A stretch of 64,000 nucleotides of DNA, from the NCBI GenBank assembly GCA_947176755.1, contig CAMWRW010000003.1, positions 1 to 64,000 of the forward strand. The letters run 5' to 3'. The stretch is from an uncultured Porphyromonadaceae bacterium. Lineage in GTDB: Bacteria > Bacteroidota > Bacteroidia > Bacteroidales > Muribaculaceae. The position numbers and the translations under genes were made by a program. Shown here one piece after another: positions 34,036 through 42,668 of this stretch (its first letter is position 1; each line of letters opens with the position of its first letter). Under the pieces are notes generated by a model. That model had not been told where the DNA came from, made no database searches, and saw only the letters and a program-made list of their open reading frames with translations.

Positions 34036-35243
34036 GATGCAGGTGTAGGCGTTAAACTTGATTCAACTTCTTTTCTTACAGCAAAATATTGCATGCTATC
34101 ATACACATTTCCAACGGACAATGAAAATACAGGGCCAGCATAGTAGCCATTGCACTTACCTCCCCAGCCCCAATCACAGTAAATGAAGGCATCAAGTTTT
34201 TCACCAGGATTGTCGATATTCTTGCAATAATTATATCCATCAGCCACCCAAGCGTGACCACCTGTACTTGGGCCGCTTCCTCTCATATATATAATGCATC
34301 CTGCATCCATGTAATCTATAATTTCATCAATATTGAATCTTTCCATGCTTGAGAGTACAGAGAAATCCAAGTTTTTACACAACGCGTACGCCTTTGAGCT
34401 GGGTGCACTGCTGGAGCCGGAATCATAATACATATCTACATCTTTTCCTATCCAGTAGATTAGTTTCGCAATAGAGTCTACAGCTCTGCCATATGAATAT
34501 GGCAATTCAACTGGAGTCGGATCCGGTGAGAATTTCAGGGGAGAGATAAAATTGTTCTCCCCTTTTAGACCTTTAAGTATCTTAGAAAACTCAAATTTCG
34601 ATCCATGATAATTAAGTTCTTCTTTTGAATGGACCATTACTAATGTTGTAGCAACAGCCACGCAGCCAACGGGACAACCCGGATGTTCGACTTTAACATA
34701 TTTATCCCAAGGGTCCCACTGATGAAGTGAAAACTGAATTTGGGGTATCTTTGCCACGCAACCATCCATCATCTGATCATCAAAGATATATTCCCCATTC
34801 GGATCTGCCGTGTCTATATAACTATCGATTCTATCAATAAAATTTTCTTTCGCAATTTCATTGTCAAACGTAAAATTTCCCGTATAAGAGTATCCCAACA
34901 ATGGTTTAACCTGACGCGATCCCGCTACAATTACAAATCCGCCATCATTCGGATAGTTAATTACATACGCGATCGTGTCGTGATCTATTCCTGAACGCGT
35001 ATTTTTATTCGACATTACACATTTTACTTCCGCAAAACTGTATGTCGAACGTGTTTTCTTAAGAACTTTTTCTGCAATTGACAATGCTTCATCTTCAGAG
35101 ATACGGTTTCCTGCTTGTTTAGGTAGCACATTCCCAAAACCCGCACATTTGGAGAACGGATCATCTTCGTTTTGGCATGCCATAAGACCAACTGCTATAA
35201 AAATAGCGAACAATAGTCTCCAATAAGAAAGGATCCTTTTCAT
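34032..35243 (-). CDS. C10-family (streptopain-like) cysteine peptidase, lipoprotein
   Basis: A 403-residue cysteine protease. The lipobox GLMAC puts the lipidated Cys at residue 23. A propeptide (about 30-160, including ISEDEALSIAEKVL and GGFVIVAGSRQVKPLLGYS) precedes the catalytic domain. Cys194 in PVGCVAVATTLVM and His330 in TGGHAWVADGY are the expected catalytic pair, and DWGWGGKCNGYY is the conserved C10 tryptophan-glycine segment. The start at 35243 gives a proper lipoprotein signal; an earlier frame start lies in the AT-rich leader. Homologues include SpeB and the Bacteroides fragilis Bfp proteases. The downstream neighbours are an unknown secreted protein (four-base overlap) and a serpin. 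AT-rich compared with the rest of the window. Confidence 0.9.
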   Translation of the reverse strand: MKRILSYWRLLFAIFIAVGLMACQNEDDPFSKCAGFGNVLPKQAGNRISEDEALSIAEKVLKKTRSTYSFAEVKCVMSNKNTRSGIDHDTIAYVINYPNDGGFVIVAGSRQVKPLLGYSYTGNFTFDNEIAKENFIDRIDSYIDTADPNGEYIFDDQMMDGCVAKIPQIQFSLHQWDPWDKYVKVEHPGCPVGCVAVATTLVMVHSKEELNYHGSKFEFSKILKGLKGENNFISPLKFSPDPTPVELPYSYGRAVDSIAKLIYWIGKDVDMYYDSGSSSAPSSKAYALCKNLDFSVLSSMERFNIDEIIDYMDAGCIIYMRGSGPSTGGHAWVADGYNYCKNIDNPGEKLDAFIYCDWGWGGKCNGYYAGPVFSLSVGNVYDSMQYFAVRKEVESSLTPTPAS

Positions 35244-35365
35244 AATTAATCTTTTTAATTGTTTAACATTTGCAAAAGAAGGCATTATTTTTAATGTCTG
35301 CAAATTTTGTTCAACATTTTTTAAAATATTTTTATTATTGACTATCAAATCTCAAGTTTCCCTAT

Positions 35366-35373
35366 CAAATATA
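35366..35373 (-). promoter_or_regulatory. Putative promoter (-7 box) for the protease operon
   Basis: The minus strand reads TATATTTG, a good -7 box, about 125 bases upstream of the C10 gene. The -33 box is not seen. Confidence 0.4.
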
Positions 35374-35477
35374 CACCAAATTCTGCATAAGAAACTGCCC
35401 TACTTTCTACAGGACTCTTTAAAGTCCTTCGGAAGGCACATCTACTTTTTTAGGTTTCACTGAAAAAGCGGGAATAA

Positions 35478-35519
35478 AAAATGTGCTGCAACCGTCGGTC
35501 GATTGCAGCACTGTTTTTC
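35478..35519. terminator. Bidirectional terminator
   Basis: GTGCTGCAA pairs with TTGCAGCAC (nine pairs), with an A run on the left and a T run on the right. On the minus strand it ends the thioredoxin-like gene. Confidence 0.8.
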
Positions 35520-35538
35520 CTAATATATGTTTCGTGCG

Positions 35539-35835
35539 TCAGAGCGCCCGGTCGATGAGCTGTGCAAGCTCTCCCACGGTCTTTTCGCCACTTTCACGCA
35601 TAAGTTCCTGTCCTTCCTTGAAAAGAATGAAGGTCGGATATTCGTTTAATTTGTAGCGTTCGATCACAGGTCGGTTGTAAGAACTGTCGACGCGGATAAC
35701 GCGGGCGCGTCCGTCATACTGTTTCTTCAGTTCTTCAAGAATATATTTCACATCCACCGCGTTGCTTTCGGCCGCATGAATAAAAGCCACCAATGTAGGT
35801 TCGGATGCACTGAGAGTTTTTTCCAATTTATCCAT
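35539..35835 (-). CDS. Thioredoxin-like protein lacking the CxxC motif
   Basis: A 98-residue protein with a thioredoxin fold pattern: the VAFIHA strand, then a helix, RVIRVDSSYNRPVIERYKL, the cis-proline loop NEYPTFILFKEG and the C-terminal helix. Where thioredoxins have WCGPC this protein has AAESNAV, with no cysteine at all. It cannot do dithiol chemistry and may bind a partner or act as a scaffold. Compact single-gene unit, with ispG on the far side of the gap. Assignment rests on the fold pattern, not on catalytic residues. Confidence 0.82.
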   Translation of the reverse strand: MDKLEKTLSASEPTLVAFIHAAESNAVDVKYILEELKKQYDGRARVIRVDSSYNRPVIERYKLNEYPTFILFKEGQELMRESGEKTVGELAQLIDRAL

Positions 35836-35895
35836 AATTCTTTTTCTTAATTTCTATTATCTAATCTATCTACAATAGAAACACACCGAAGGGAC

Positions 35896-37404
35896 TTATG
35901 GTTTACGGTCAGCCTCTATCAGTTCAAGCATAGCGGGGAGGGCTTCTTCAGTGGGGATATTTTTGCGAATCAATTCCTTTCCGCGGTAAATGCTTACACG
36001 CCCCGGGCCGGCTCCGACATAACCGTAGTCGGCATCGGCCATCTCTCCGGGACCGTTTACGATGCAACCCATCACGCCGATTTTCAGGCCCGTGAGATGG
36101 GATGTGGCGCGTTTCACATCCTGCAACACACTCTGCAAATCGAACAGCGTGCGGCCACAGCTCGGACATGATATATATTCCGTCTTGGAAGTCCGCAGAC
36201 GCGCGGCCTGCAGTATGTCGAGTTCGAGTCGACCAAGGGTTTCCCTATCGAACGAGGGAGAATCAATCCGCAATGCGGCCCCTTTCCCCTGAAGAAGAAG
36301 ATAGCCGGCATCGGCGGCGGCATGAATCCGGAGCGTGTCGAGATCCATTTCAGGGTATGAGAGCACAATCACTCCCTCTCTGTCGCCGACGAGAGTCGCT
36401 GAGGAGTCCACCATTTCGGGGTCTTGTTCCATATCGGCGTGCCAGGCTCCGAATCGTTGAGAACGAAGCGGCTCGGGCATCTCGACAAGGCGATAGTCGA
36501 CAGGACACTCTCTTCCCTCGGCATCTGCACGGCGAAAACTGTCGGCAACGTAGGAGACCAGTTCACGGGCCACCGGAATTTCATTCTCGGGAGCCTCCGA
36601 TAGGGAAACGCGGATTGTATCGCCCAATCCTTCGAGAAGAAGGCTGCCGATTCCGAGCGCGCTCTTGATTCGCCCGTCCTCCGCATCGCCGGCTTCAGTG
36701 ACGCCGAGATGAAGAGGATAGTCCATCCCGGCCTCCTCCATCGCGCGGGCAAGCAACTTGACCGTGCGGGTCATTACCACCGTGTTCGACGACTTGATAG
36801 ATATGATGATATCATTGAAATCTTCCTCCTTTGCAATTCGCAGAAATTCCATCACGGATTCCACCATTCCCTCCGGAGTGTCGCCATATCGGCTCATTAT
36901 TCTGTCGGAGAGGGAACCGTGGTTTACCCCGAGTCGGACGGAAACCGAATTCGCGCGGCATTTTTCAAGAAAAGGGATGAAGGCACGCCGGATTTTCTCT
37001 ATTTCGGCGGCATATTCCTCTTCCGTGAACTCCAGTTTGCGGAAAGTACGCGCCGCGTCAACGAAGTTTCCGGGATTGATCCGAACCTTATCGGCAGTCT
37101 CAGCGGCCTCGAAGGCGGCTTTAGGATTAAAATGGACATCGGCAGAAATCGGCACCCGGCAACCGAGTTCCGCCAGCCTCCGGCGTATCTGACGCAGGGC
37201 CGACGCCTCGCGGACTCCCTGCGTCGTTAGCCTTACGAGTTCTCCGCCGGCATCAGCTATCGCCTTTACCTGCAGCGCGGAAGCCTCGATATCGTTTGTC
37301 GATGTGTTGGTCATCGACTGGATTCTCACCGGGTTATCGCCACCAATGCCAAGGGATCCGACTTTAACTTCCCTTGAGCGGCGACGTCTTGAACATTCGC
37401 TCAT
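35896..37404 (-). CDS. ispG: 4-hydroxy-3-methylbut-2-enyl diphosphate synthase
   Basis: A 502-residue [4Fe-4S] enzyme of the MEP isoprenoid pathway, converting MEcPP to HMBPP. The TIM barrel spans residues of about 15-285 (VRIQSMTNTSTND, LGVTEAGDAEDGRIKSALGIG). The C-terminal reductase-like domain carries the cluster ligands Cys413 and Cys416 (ISCPSCGR) and Cys447 (GVMGCIVNGPGE). Between them (about 285-395) lies an insert absent from the 372-residue E. coli form. Bacteroidota members usually have a larger insert and reach more than 600 residues, so this is a short version. The gene is adjacent to a PAP2-like gene (four-base gap), probably one operon. Confidence 0.95.
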   Translation of the reverse strand: MSECSRRRRSREVKVGSLGIGGDNPVRIQSMTNTSTNDIEASALQVKAIADAGGELVRLTTQGVREASALRQIRRRLAELGCRVPISADVHFNPKAAFEAAETADKVRINPGNFVDAARTFRKLEFTEEEYAAEIEKIRRAFIPFLEKCRANSVSVRLGVNHGSLSDRIMSRYGDTPEGMVESVMEFLRIAKEEDFNDIIISIKSSNTVVMTRTVKLLARAMEEAGMDYPLHLGVTEAGDAEDGRIKSALGIGSLLLEGLGDTIRVSLSEAPENEIPVARELVSYVADSFRRADAEGRECPVDYRLVEMPEPLRSQRFGAWHADMEQDPEMVDSSATLVGDREGVIVLSYPEMDLDTLRIHAAADAGYLLLQGKGAALRIDSPSFDRETLGRLELDILQAARLRTSKTEYISCPSCGRTLFDLQSVLQDVKRATSHLTGLKIGVMGCIVNGPGEMADADYGYVGAGPGRVSIYRGKELIRKNIPTEEALPAMLELIEADRKP

Positions 37405-37408
37405 AATC

Positions 37409-38239
37409 TTAAATCATGGTTAGGAAAAACACGGAGCAGAAACCTACGCCCGCCCCGGCAAGCACCTGGCCGAGTGTGTGGCGGCCCAGCCAGAGACGCG
37501 CCGACGCAACCGCCCCGGTAAGGAAAACGGCCACAAGCAGCCACCCGACAACTCCCGGCTCGGCATATCCCGTGTGCATTATCCGCAACAGAAGAGCCAC
37601 AACGCCGGCGGCGCCGGCGGCATGGGCCGAGATTTTCCAACGCAAGTTGATAATCGTGTCTATAATGCCGGCAACTCCCCCGGCTACAAAGAACATCACC
37701 AGCCAGAGCGGAGCCCCCTTGACATAGACGAACCATCCCGTCGACAACATGCAGACCACCGTGATGATGTAGGGAATCAGTCTCTCCCGCCGACCGTTAA
37801 GGCCGAGATCTTGGACGACTCCCAGCCGCTTGAGCAGAAGCACAATCAGAGAGGGCACTAAAATATTCAGCAGCGCGACCACAATAATCACACCCCATTT
37901 CGAACCTGCCCCGACATAACGGAGCAGCGACAGATGGAAAGCGAGCAGCGTGCCATACAGCGGCATAAAGAAGGGCACCATTATCCATGAAAGGAATTGG
38001 GCGAGAGCGTTGACCCAACGAGGACCTGATTCCGGATTTGATTCATAACCGGAATCGGAATCCGATGTTTTATCCGTTGACTTCTCCGGAGTATTTTCGG
38101 TCTCCGAAACTTCAACGGGCTCAACGGCAGTTTCCACCGGATTCCCGGAGTCGGAAGCCCCTGCATCCTGACGCGGGATGTCGTCATCCTCCGGCCCGAG
38201 CGGAGAAGGGGGGTAATATGAAGTTGTGTCTAATTTCAT
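37409..38239 (-). CDS. PAP2-like phosphatase family membrane protein
   Basis: A 276-residue inner-membrane protein. The first 75 residues are acidic, low-complexity and Ser/Asp/Glu-rich with no membrane segment. Six or so hydrophobic segments follow. KISAHAAGAAG and LWLGRHTLGQVLAGAGVGF resemble the second and third motifs of PAP2 phosphatases, with His in the HTLGQVLAG motif. The first motif (KxxxxxxRP) is not obvious, so it may be inactive or divergent. Possible substrates are isoprenoid or phosphatidic acid pyrophosphates; a link to IspG is tempting but unproven. It overlaps the RluA-like gene by four bases. Confidence 0.72.
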   Translation of the reverse strand: MKLDTTSYYPPSPLGPEDDDIPRQDAGASDSGNPVETAVEPVEVSETENTPEKSTDKTSDSDSGYESNPESGPRWVNALAQFLSWIMVPFFMPLYGTLLAFHLSLLRYVGAGSKWGVIIVVALLNILVPSLIVLLLKRLGVVQDLGLNGRRERLIPYIITVVCMLSTGWFVYVKGAPLWLVMFFVAGGVAGIIDTIINLRWKISAHAAGAAGVVALLLRIMHTGYAEPGVVGWLLVAVFLTGAVASARLWLGRHTLGQVLAGAGVGFCSVFFLTMI

Positions 38240-39165
38240 TTTAATTTACGACGAATCGCCGCCTCGAATTTAGTGGGAATCGGGGTCCGGAAATACATAT
38301 CTTTCCTTGTCACGGGATGAGCGAAACGCAACGTCTCGGCATGCAACGCCAGCCTATGGAGCGGACTGGTCCGGGCGCCATACTTTCTGTCGCCGGCAAT
38401 CGGGTGGCCCATCTCGGAGGCATGCACGCGAATCTGATTCTTTCGCCCGGTGTCGAGAGAGAAATGAGCCAGCGTGTAACCGTTGCCCCGGCCGATAACC
38501 TCGTAGTTGGTCACGGCAAGTTTCCCTTCTCCCGGCTCTTCTGTAGAATATACGACAAATCTGGAATTCTCGGCAAGCCGACTTTTTATGAAACCGGAGT
38601 CTTGCTCAACGTTTCCCTCCAACAGGGCAACGTAAAGACGTTCGAGAATCATGTTGTTCCAGTTGTGGCGAAGCGTTTCCTGAGCCGCCTCCGTCTTTGC
38701 AAACATCATCAGGCCGGAAGTCTCGCGGTCGAGTCTATGGACAACATACAGACGGTTGGCGGGATCGACCCGCTTAACGTAATCGCGAAGAATATCAAAG
38801 GCATTCTCTTCTCGCTTGCGTCCCGGGGCGTTCACCGACAACAGACCATATCCCTTATTTATAACTATCACATCGTCATCTTCATAGACGATTTCTATTC
38901 TCGGATGGCGGAACACGGGGAAGGGGCGCGATGCATTAAAGTCGACAATCCCTCCGGGTGGGACGGGAGTGTCGAAACCCGTTGCAATCACACCATCGAC
39001 CATAAGATGGCCATATTTCAACCATTTCTTTATATCTCCTCTCTTCGCGTCGGGCCGTCGGGCCTCGACGAACTTCATCAGAGGAACGGGGTTTTCTTCA
39101 CGGTTGTCCCAACTGAAAATCCTGTCGGGAGCCTGCGGATATTTTTTCTTATCGCTGAATGCCAT
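38236..39165 (-). CDS. RluA-family pseudouridine synthase
   Basis: A 309-residue RNA pseudouridine synthase. An N-terminal S4-like RNA-binding region (RRPDAKRGDIKKWLKYGHLMVDG) precedes the catalytic domain. The catalytic aspartate is in HRLDRETSGLMMFAK, the family signature. The rest follows RluA/RluC type with NQIRVHASEMGHPIAGDRKYG. It modifies uridines in 23S rRNA or tRNA; which one cannot be told. It is the first gene of a unit with the PAP2-like gene and perhaps ispG, linked by overlap and short gaps. Confidence 0.92.
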   Translation of the reverse strand: MAFSDKKKYPQAPDRIFSWDNREENPVPLMKFVEARRPDAKRGDIKKWLKYGHLMVDGVIATGFDTPVPPGGIVDFNASRPFPVFRHPRIEIVYEDDDVIVINKGYGLLSVNAPGRKREENAFDILRDYVKRVDPANRLYVVHRLDRETSGLMMFAKTEAAQETLRHNWNNMILERLYVALLEGNVEQDSGFIKSRLAENSRFVVYSTEEPGEGKLAVTNYEVIGRGNGYTLAHFSLDTGRKNQIRVHASEMGHPIAGDRKYGARTSPLHRLALHAETLRFAHPVTRKDMYFRTPIPTKFEAAIRRKLK

Positions 39166-39224
39166 AGCAAACCTTTAACTCATTATATAACCTATATCTC
39201 ATTAATCAAGATATATCATTTATA

Positions 39225-40574
39225 TTAACCTTGGGCAGGGGCCGAGGGTTCAAGCGGGATGTCGAAGGGAGAGAGCATGCCGGCGGTTTCGGTCGGAGTA
39301 AGCAGCGAGCGTCTGAGCAACGCATGACCCAGACGGCATTCGAGACAGCGTTCGCGGTCGCAATATTCCTTCCGGAGCTGAAGGAGCGCCTGCGAATCGG
39401 CGGCCGTCCGACAGTCCATTCCTGCCGCAGCCCATTGGGTAATGTAGCGGTTGCGCTCGGGGGCAATCGACTCCCAGAGATTGAAAGCGTGTTCCCCCAT
39501 TTCAAAATCACCGCGGCGCCGGGCCACGGCCGCAATCAGCGGAGCGGCGAAATTTATCATCAGAAGCGACACGGATCCCTGCGACAGCTCGACGGGAAGT
39601 TCCGCTCCGGGTCGGTCGAAATCGAAATGTTCTTTCCAATAGTCGGAAAGACCGAATGCGAAAAGGGAGCGCAGACGGGCCGGATCCTGCCGGGCCTCAA
39701 CAATCCTGCCCATCAGGGAGAATCCCCCTTTAAGGGAGGAGGCGAGCATCGCAATCCTTCGATGAGGGAAATTTCCGGGCCTGGTCCGGGCATATTTCCA
39801 GAGGTCGACCCTGATAGGATGAAGTCCGTATTTCCGGGCGAGGAAATAATATTCGCGACAGAGAAGCTGATAATACTCGTCAAAGATATGACAACTTGAA
39901 TCGAGCATTCCGGCCTGCCCGAAAAGGAGAGCTTCAAGCTGGAGAGGATGGTCGCTGTGTCGGAGGAGGAATTTGAGGGGGACGGAGCGGGCGAGCATTT
40001 CAAGGGGGTCGCCGTTGAGTCCGAAGCCGAGTGCGCGGGCAAGAGTGACGAAGCAAGCCCTCTCCCAATCGCCCCCAAGGGACTCGGCAGTCTGCGAAAT
40101 ACGCTCTGCTTTCGCCTGAAGCCTCTCGACCGCCAAGGTAGAGACCCAGTCAGACTTTATCAGCGGGGGAAGGGCATGGAGATATCCCTCGCAAGGGACG
40201 GCGCGTATGCGTCGCGACAAATCGAGATACATCTTCCCGAACGTGTCGCTATACGGAAGTTCAAGTTGGGGCAGGATTCGCCCGTCGGAGAGCGTGACCT
40301 TCCCGTCGGAGCGCCTCACGACGTGAAGAATCACATTTTCGTATGCCGGATCTGTCTGATGATTATGGCGATACCAGTCGGATGCATTGATATGAATCTC
40401 AACATTTCCTACCCATTCCTGACCATCAATCCGAATCCGGGCTCCCGTGAAATCGGGGCCACTGTCAACATTAAGAACACCCGCCGACAGAATCTCCACT
40501 TTACGACCATCGACTGTAAAGGCCGGTCGCGGGAGCATCTTGTGTTTCCACATATATTGAAAAATCATTTCCAT
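39225..40574 (-). CDS. DUF2851 family protein
   Basis: A 449-residue cytoplasmic protein of a family known mainly in Bacteroidota and of unknown function. The start of the family, MEMIFQYMWKHKMLP, and the regions VLNVDSGPDFTGARI, WVGNVEIHINASDWYRH and the cysteine-rich C-terminus (CDRERCLECRLGHALL, a possible metal site) are present. I use the ATG at 40574; an upstream TTG would add 12 residues and is less likely. A -7 box lies 34 bases before it. Confidence 0.9.
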   Translation of the reverse strand: MEMIFQYMWKHKMLPRPAFTVDGRKVEILSAGVLNVDSGPDFTGARIRIDGQEWVGNVEIHINASDWYRHNHQTDPAYENVILHVVRRSDGKVTLSDGRILPQLELPYSDTFGKMYLDLSRRIRAVPCEGYLHALPPLIKSDWVSTLAVERLQAKAERISQTAESLGGDWERACFVTLARALGFGLNGDPLEMLARSVPLKFLLRHSDHPLQLEALLFGQAGMLDSSCHIFDEYYQLLCREYYFLARKYGLHPIRVDLWKYARTRPGNFPHRRIAMLASSLKGGFSLMGRIVEARQDPARLRSLFAFGLSDYWKEHFDFDRPGAELPVELSQGSVSLLMINFAAPLIAAVARRRGDFEMGEHAFNLWESIAPERNRYITQWAAAGMDCRTAADSQALLQLRKEYCDRERCLECRLGHALLRRSLLTPTETAGMLSPFDIPLEPSAPAQG

Positions 40575-40607
40575 CGACGCCTCCGAAAAAATTGGAATCG
40601 GCAACCA

Positions 40608-40615
40608 CAAAATTA
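40608..40615 (-). promoter_or_regulatory. Putative promoter (-7 box) for the DUF2851 gene
   Basis: The minus strand reads TAATTTTG, matching TAnnTTTG. No clear TTG lies at the usual spacing. Confidence 0.45.
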
Positions 40616-40994
40616 CAAATTCAATCTCTTAAATTATGTTAACGATTATTAATAAATACCCGCGACATTAAATTTATACTGAAGATTTGGATAGGATTGA
40701 TTAACTTTGCAATGTGTTTTTCATAGAATTAAATTAAGATTAAGGTTTCAGTCTATCTCTTTGGGAAAAGAGATAGACTTTTTTATTATCCATATATCAC
40801 AAATTATCAACAGATTGATTAAGGTCCAAGCAAGCACCTCCATCCTTTTCCCGACCTTTGAAAAAGAAATTGACAGGGCAATCAAACCAAAAAAGTTTCA
40901 GCAATGTTATAAGGATAAACCGGCGGGTCGGCCGAGGCTGAGCCGCGGAATTGAATCAAAAATATCAAAACTATAACTATAAAAACACACTATC
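40616..40994. other. Intergenic region, 379 bases
   Basis: It holds the small RNA copy C with its promoter. Between 40786 and 40994 only a weak GACCTTTG (40853-40860) resembles a -7 box, so rubrerythrin may be read through from copy C or from an unrecognised promoter. Confidence 0.5.
40713..40785 (+). ncRNA. Small RNA of a repeated family, copy C
   Basis: Plus-strand unit with -7 box TAACTTTG (40702-40709). The body contains TTTTTCAT and ATTAAGGTTTC, related to copies A, B and D. The terminator has a perfect 12-bp stem (GTCTATCTCTTT with AAAGAGATAGAC, 40751-40778), a GGGA loop and a run of U. The stem sequence is entirely different from that of A and B while the loop and the core are kept. 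It lies about 210 bases upstream of the rubrerythrin gene, with no other convincing promoter between them. Confidence 0.7.
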
Positions 40995-41585
40995 ATGGCA
41001 GATCAGCAGAAAAGTCTCGTAGGCACCCGCACGCAGGTGAACCTCGCTAATGCATATATGGCGGAATCAGCAGCTGTGACCCGTTACACATTCTTCGCTC
41101 AGGCCGCACAGAAAGAGAAATATTTCCAGTATGCAAACATTTTCCAGGAAACAGCCGATAATGAGTTGCATCACGCTAAAATCTTCCTCAAATATCTTAA
41201 TGAAGGCGGATGCACGACCGTTCCATTAGGCGTTGATGCCGGCGTGATCGGTTCGACTGCCGACAATCTGGCAGTTGCCGCTTCCGAAGAGGAACGCGAA
41301 GGTGTCGACCAGTACAAGGCTTCGGCAGCAGTGGCCCGCGAAGAAGGTTTCGATGAGATTGCCGACCGTTTCGAAGCAATCGCTACAATTGAAAACCACC
41401 ACAAAGAGCGTTTCGACAAGATGCGCTGGCGCATTGAGAATGACACTGTATGGAAATCCGACACCCCGATCAAATGGCAGTGTCTGGTCTGCGGTTATAT
41501 CTTCGAAGGCACCGAGCCTCCTCAGAAGTGTCCCGCCTGCTACCACCCCTATCAGCACTTTATGCGCGCTGAGGACAACGTTTAA
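40995..41585 (+). CDS. rbr: Rubrerythrin
   Basis: A 196-residue cytoplasmic peroxidase that removes hydrogen peroxide in anaerobes. The N-terminal ferritin-like domain has the diiron ligands as pairs around Glu24, Glu57 and His60 (ETADNELHHAK), with Glu98/Glu100 and Glu133/His136 (ATIENHHKERF). The C-terminal rubredoxin domain binds a mononuclear iron through Cys163, Cys166, Cys179 and Cys182 (WQCLVCGYIF and PQKCPACYHP). The length and order are standard. Single gene, followed by a terminator. Confidence 0.96.
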   Translation: MADQQKSLVGTRTQVNLANAYMAESAAVTRYTFFAQAAQKEKYFQYANIFQETADNELHHAKIFLKYLNEGGCTTVPLGVDAGVIGSTADNLAVAASEEEREGVDQYKASAAVAREEGFDEIADRFEAIATIENHHKERFDKMRWRIENDTVWKSDTPIKWQCLVCGYIFEGTEPPQKCPACYHPYQHFMRAEDNV

Positions 41586-41615
41586 AAATTCTGATACTAT
41601 TATAGACACACACTC

Positions 41616-41648
41616 AAGGCGTCGGGTTCTGTCCCGACGCCTTATTTT
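41616..41648 (+). terminator. Intrinsic terminator after rubrerythrin
   Basis: AAGGCGTCGGG pairs with CCCGACGCCTT (11 pairs, six-base loop), followed by ATTTTG. Confidence 0.8.
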
Positions 41649-41676
41649 GATATATAGCGAAGATTGCATAATTTTG
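41646..41676 (+). promoter_or_regulatory. Promoter for recO
   Basis: TTTG (41646-41649), 19 bases, TAATTTTG (41669-41676). Its -33 box overlaps the tail of the preceding terminator. Leader about 20 bases. Confidence 0.7.
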
Positions 41677-41699
41677 CAGGCTTGCATAAATAACCAGAT

Positions 41700-42428
41700 A
41701 TGGCTCATGAAAAGATACGCGGCATCGTCACGGATGTAATCAAGCACTCCGACCGGCATGATGTGGTCAGGATTTATACACGCGAATTTGGCAATGTAGC
41801 TTTTCTCTCGGCTTCCGGTCAGGGAAAGAGCGGCCGACTGCGTGCGGCCCGCCTCCGCCCTCTTTCAGCAATAGAGGCCGAGGTTAATTTCCGGCCTAAC
41901 CGTGACCTCCAAATGCTCGGGGCATTCAATACGCTATCCCCATGGCGGGATATTTACTTTAACCCCGTGAAGTCGGCTGTTGCTATTTTCCTGAGCGAAT
42001 TTCTCAATGCGTTCCTGCGCCATTCGGAAGCTGACCCCCTCCAATGGGACTACATCTACCGTTCGCTCACAGTTTTCGATCTCTCGCGCCGGGGCACGGC
42101 GAATTTTCATATCGCTTTCCTCATCGGCTTCCTGCATTTCGCCGGGATTTTTCCCGATTTAACTGATGCCCGACCGGAATCCCTGTTCGATTTGCGCGCC
42201 GGCAGGCTCACTCCCCTCCCGCCGGGGCATGCCGACATTCTTTCTTCAGCCGACACGTCTTTCCTCCCCTTGCTTGGAAGAATGAACATGAGAAATTACC
42301 ATCTCTACCGTTTTTCAAGCTCTCAACGACGAAGGATTCTGGGGACTCTCCTGCGTTATTACTCCATCCATTATCCTGGAACGGGCTCCCTGAAATCGCC
42401 TGAAATACTTTCCGAACTGTTCGCGTGA
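41700..42428 (+). CDS. recO: DNA repair protein RecO
   Basis: A 242-residue mediator of the RecFOR pathway that loads RecA at gaps coated with SSB. The N-terminal OB-fold begins IRGIVTDVIKHSDRHDVVRIYTREFG, and the helical domain contains FLSEFLNAFLRHSEADPLQWDYI and FLIGFLHFAGIFPD. The zinc-binding cysteines found in some RecO proteins are absent, as in other Bacteroidales members. Single gene with its own promoter; the following 440 bases hold the small RNA copy D. Confidence 0.92.
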   Translation: MAHEKIRGIVTDVIKHSDRHDVVRIYTREFGNVAFLSASGQGKSGRLRAARLRPLSAIEAEVNFRPNRDLQMLGAFNTLSPWRDIYFNPVKSAVAIFLSEFLNAFLRHSEADPLQWDYIYRSLTVFDLSRRGTANFHIAFLIGFLHFAGIFPDLTDARPESLFDLRAGRLTPLPPGHADILSSADTSFLPLLGRMNMRNYHLYRFSSSQRRRILGTLLRYYSIHYPGTGSLKSPEILSELFA

Positions 42429-42668
42429 GTAGAGTGTCTGACAAGACAAAAAAATTTTTCAAAAAAATTTCCCCCTCTTAATCTGACATTTTGCTATCGC
42501 GGATATTGAGCAACCTGAGTCCGAACATACTTTTAGCAGCATTTTGTTATAAATAACCCTCAAATTTTGACAAAATGCAAGAATGCGACTATTAAACAAA
42601 TCAAATACTCCCGAAAAATCTTTAAAAAAATTTTTTCGTTACAAAAGTTTTTTATAATTTTGCGACGT

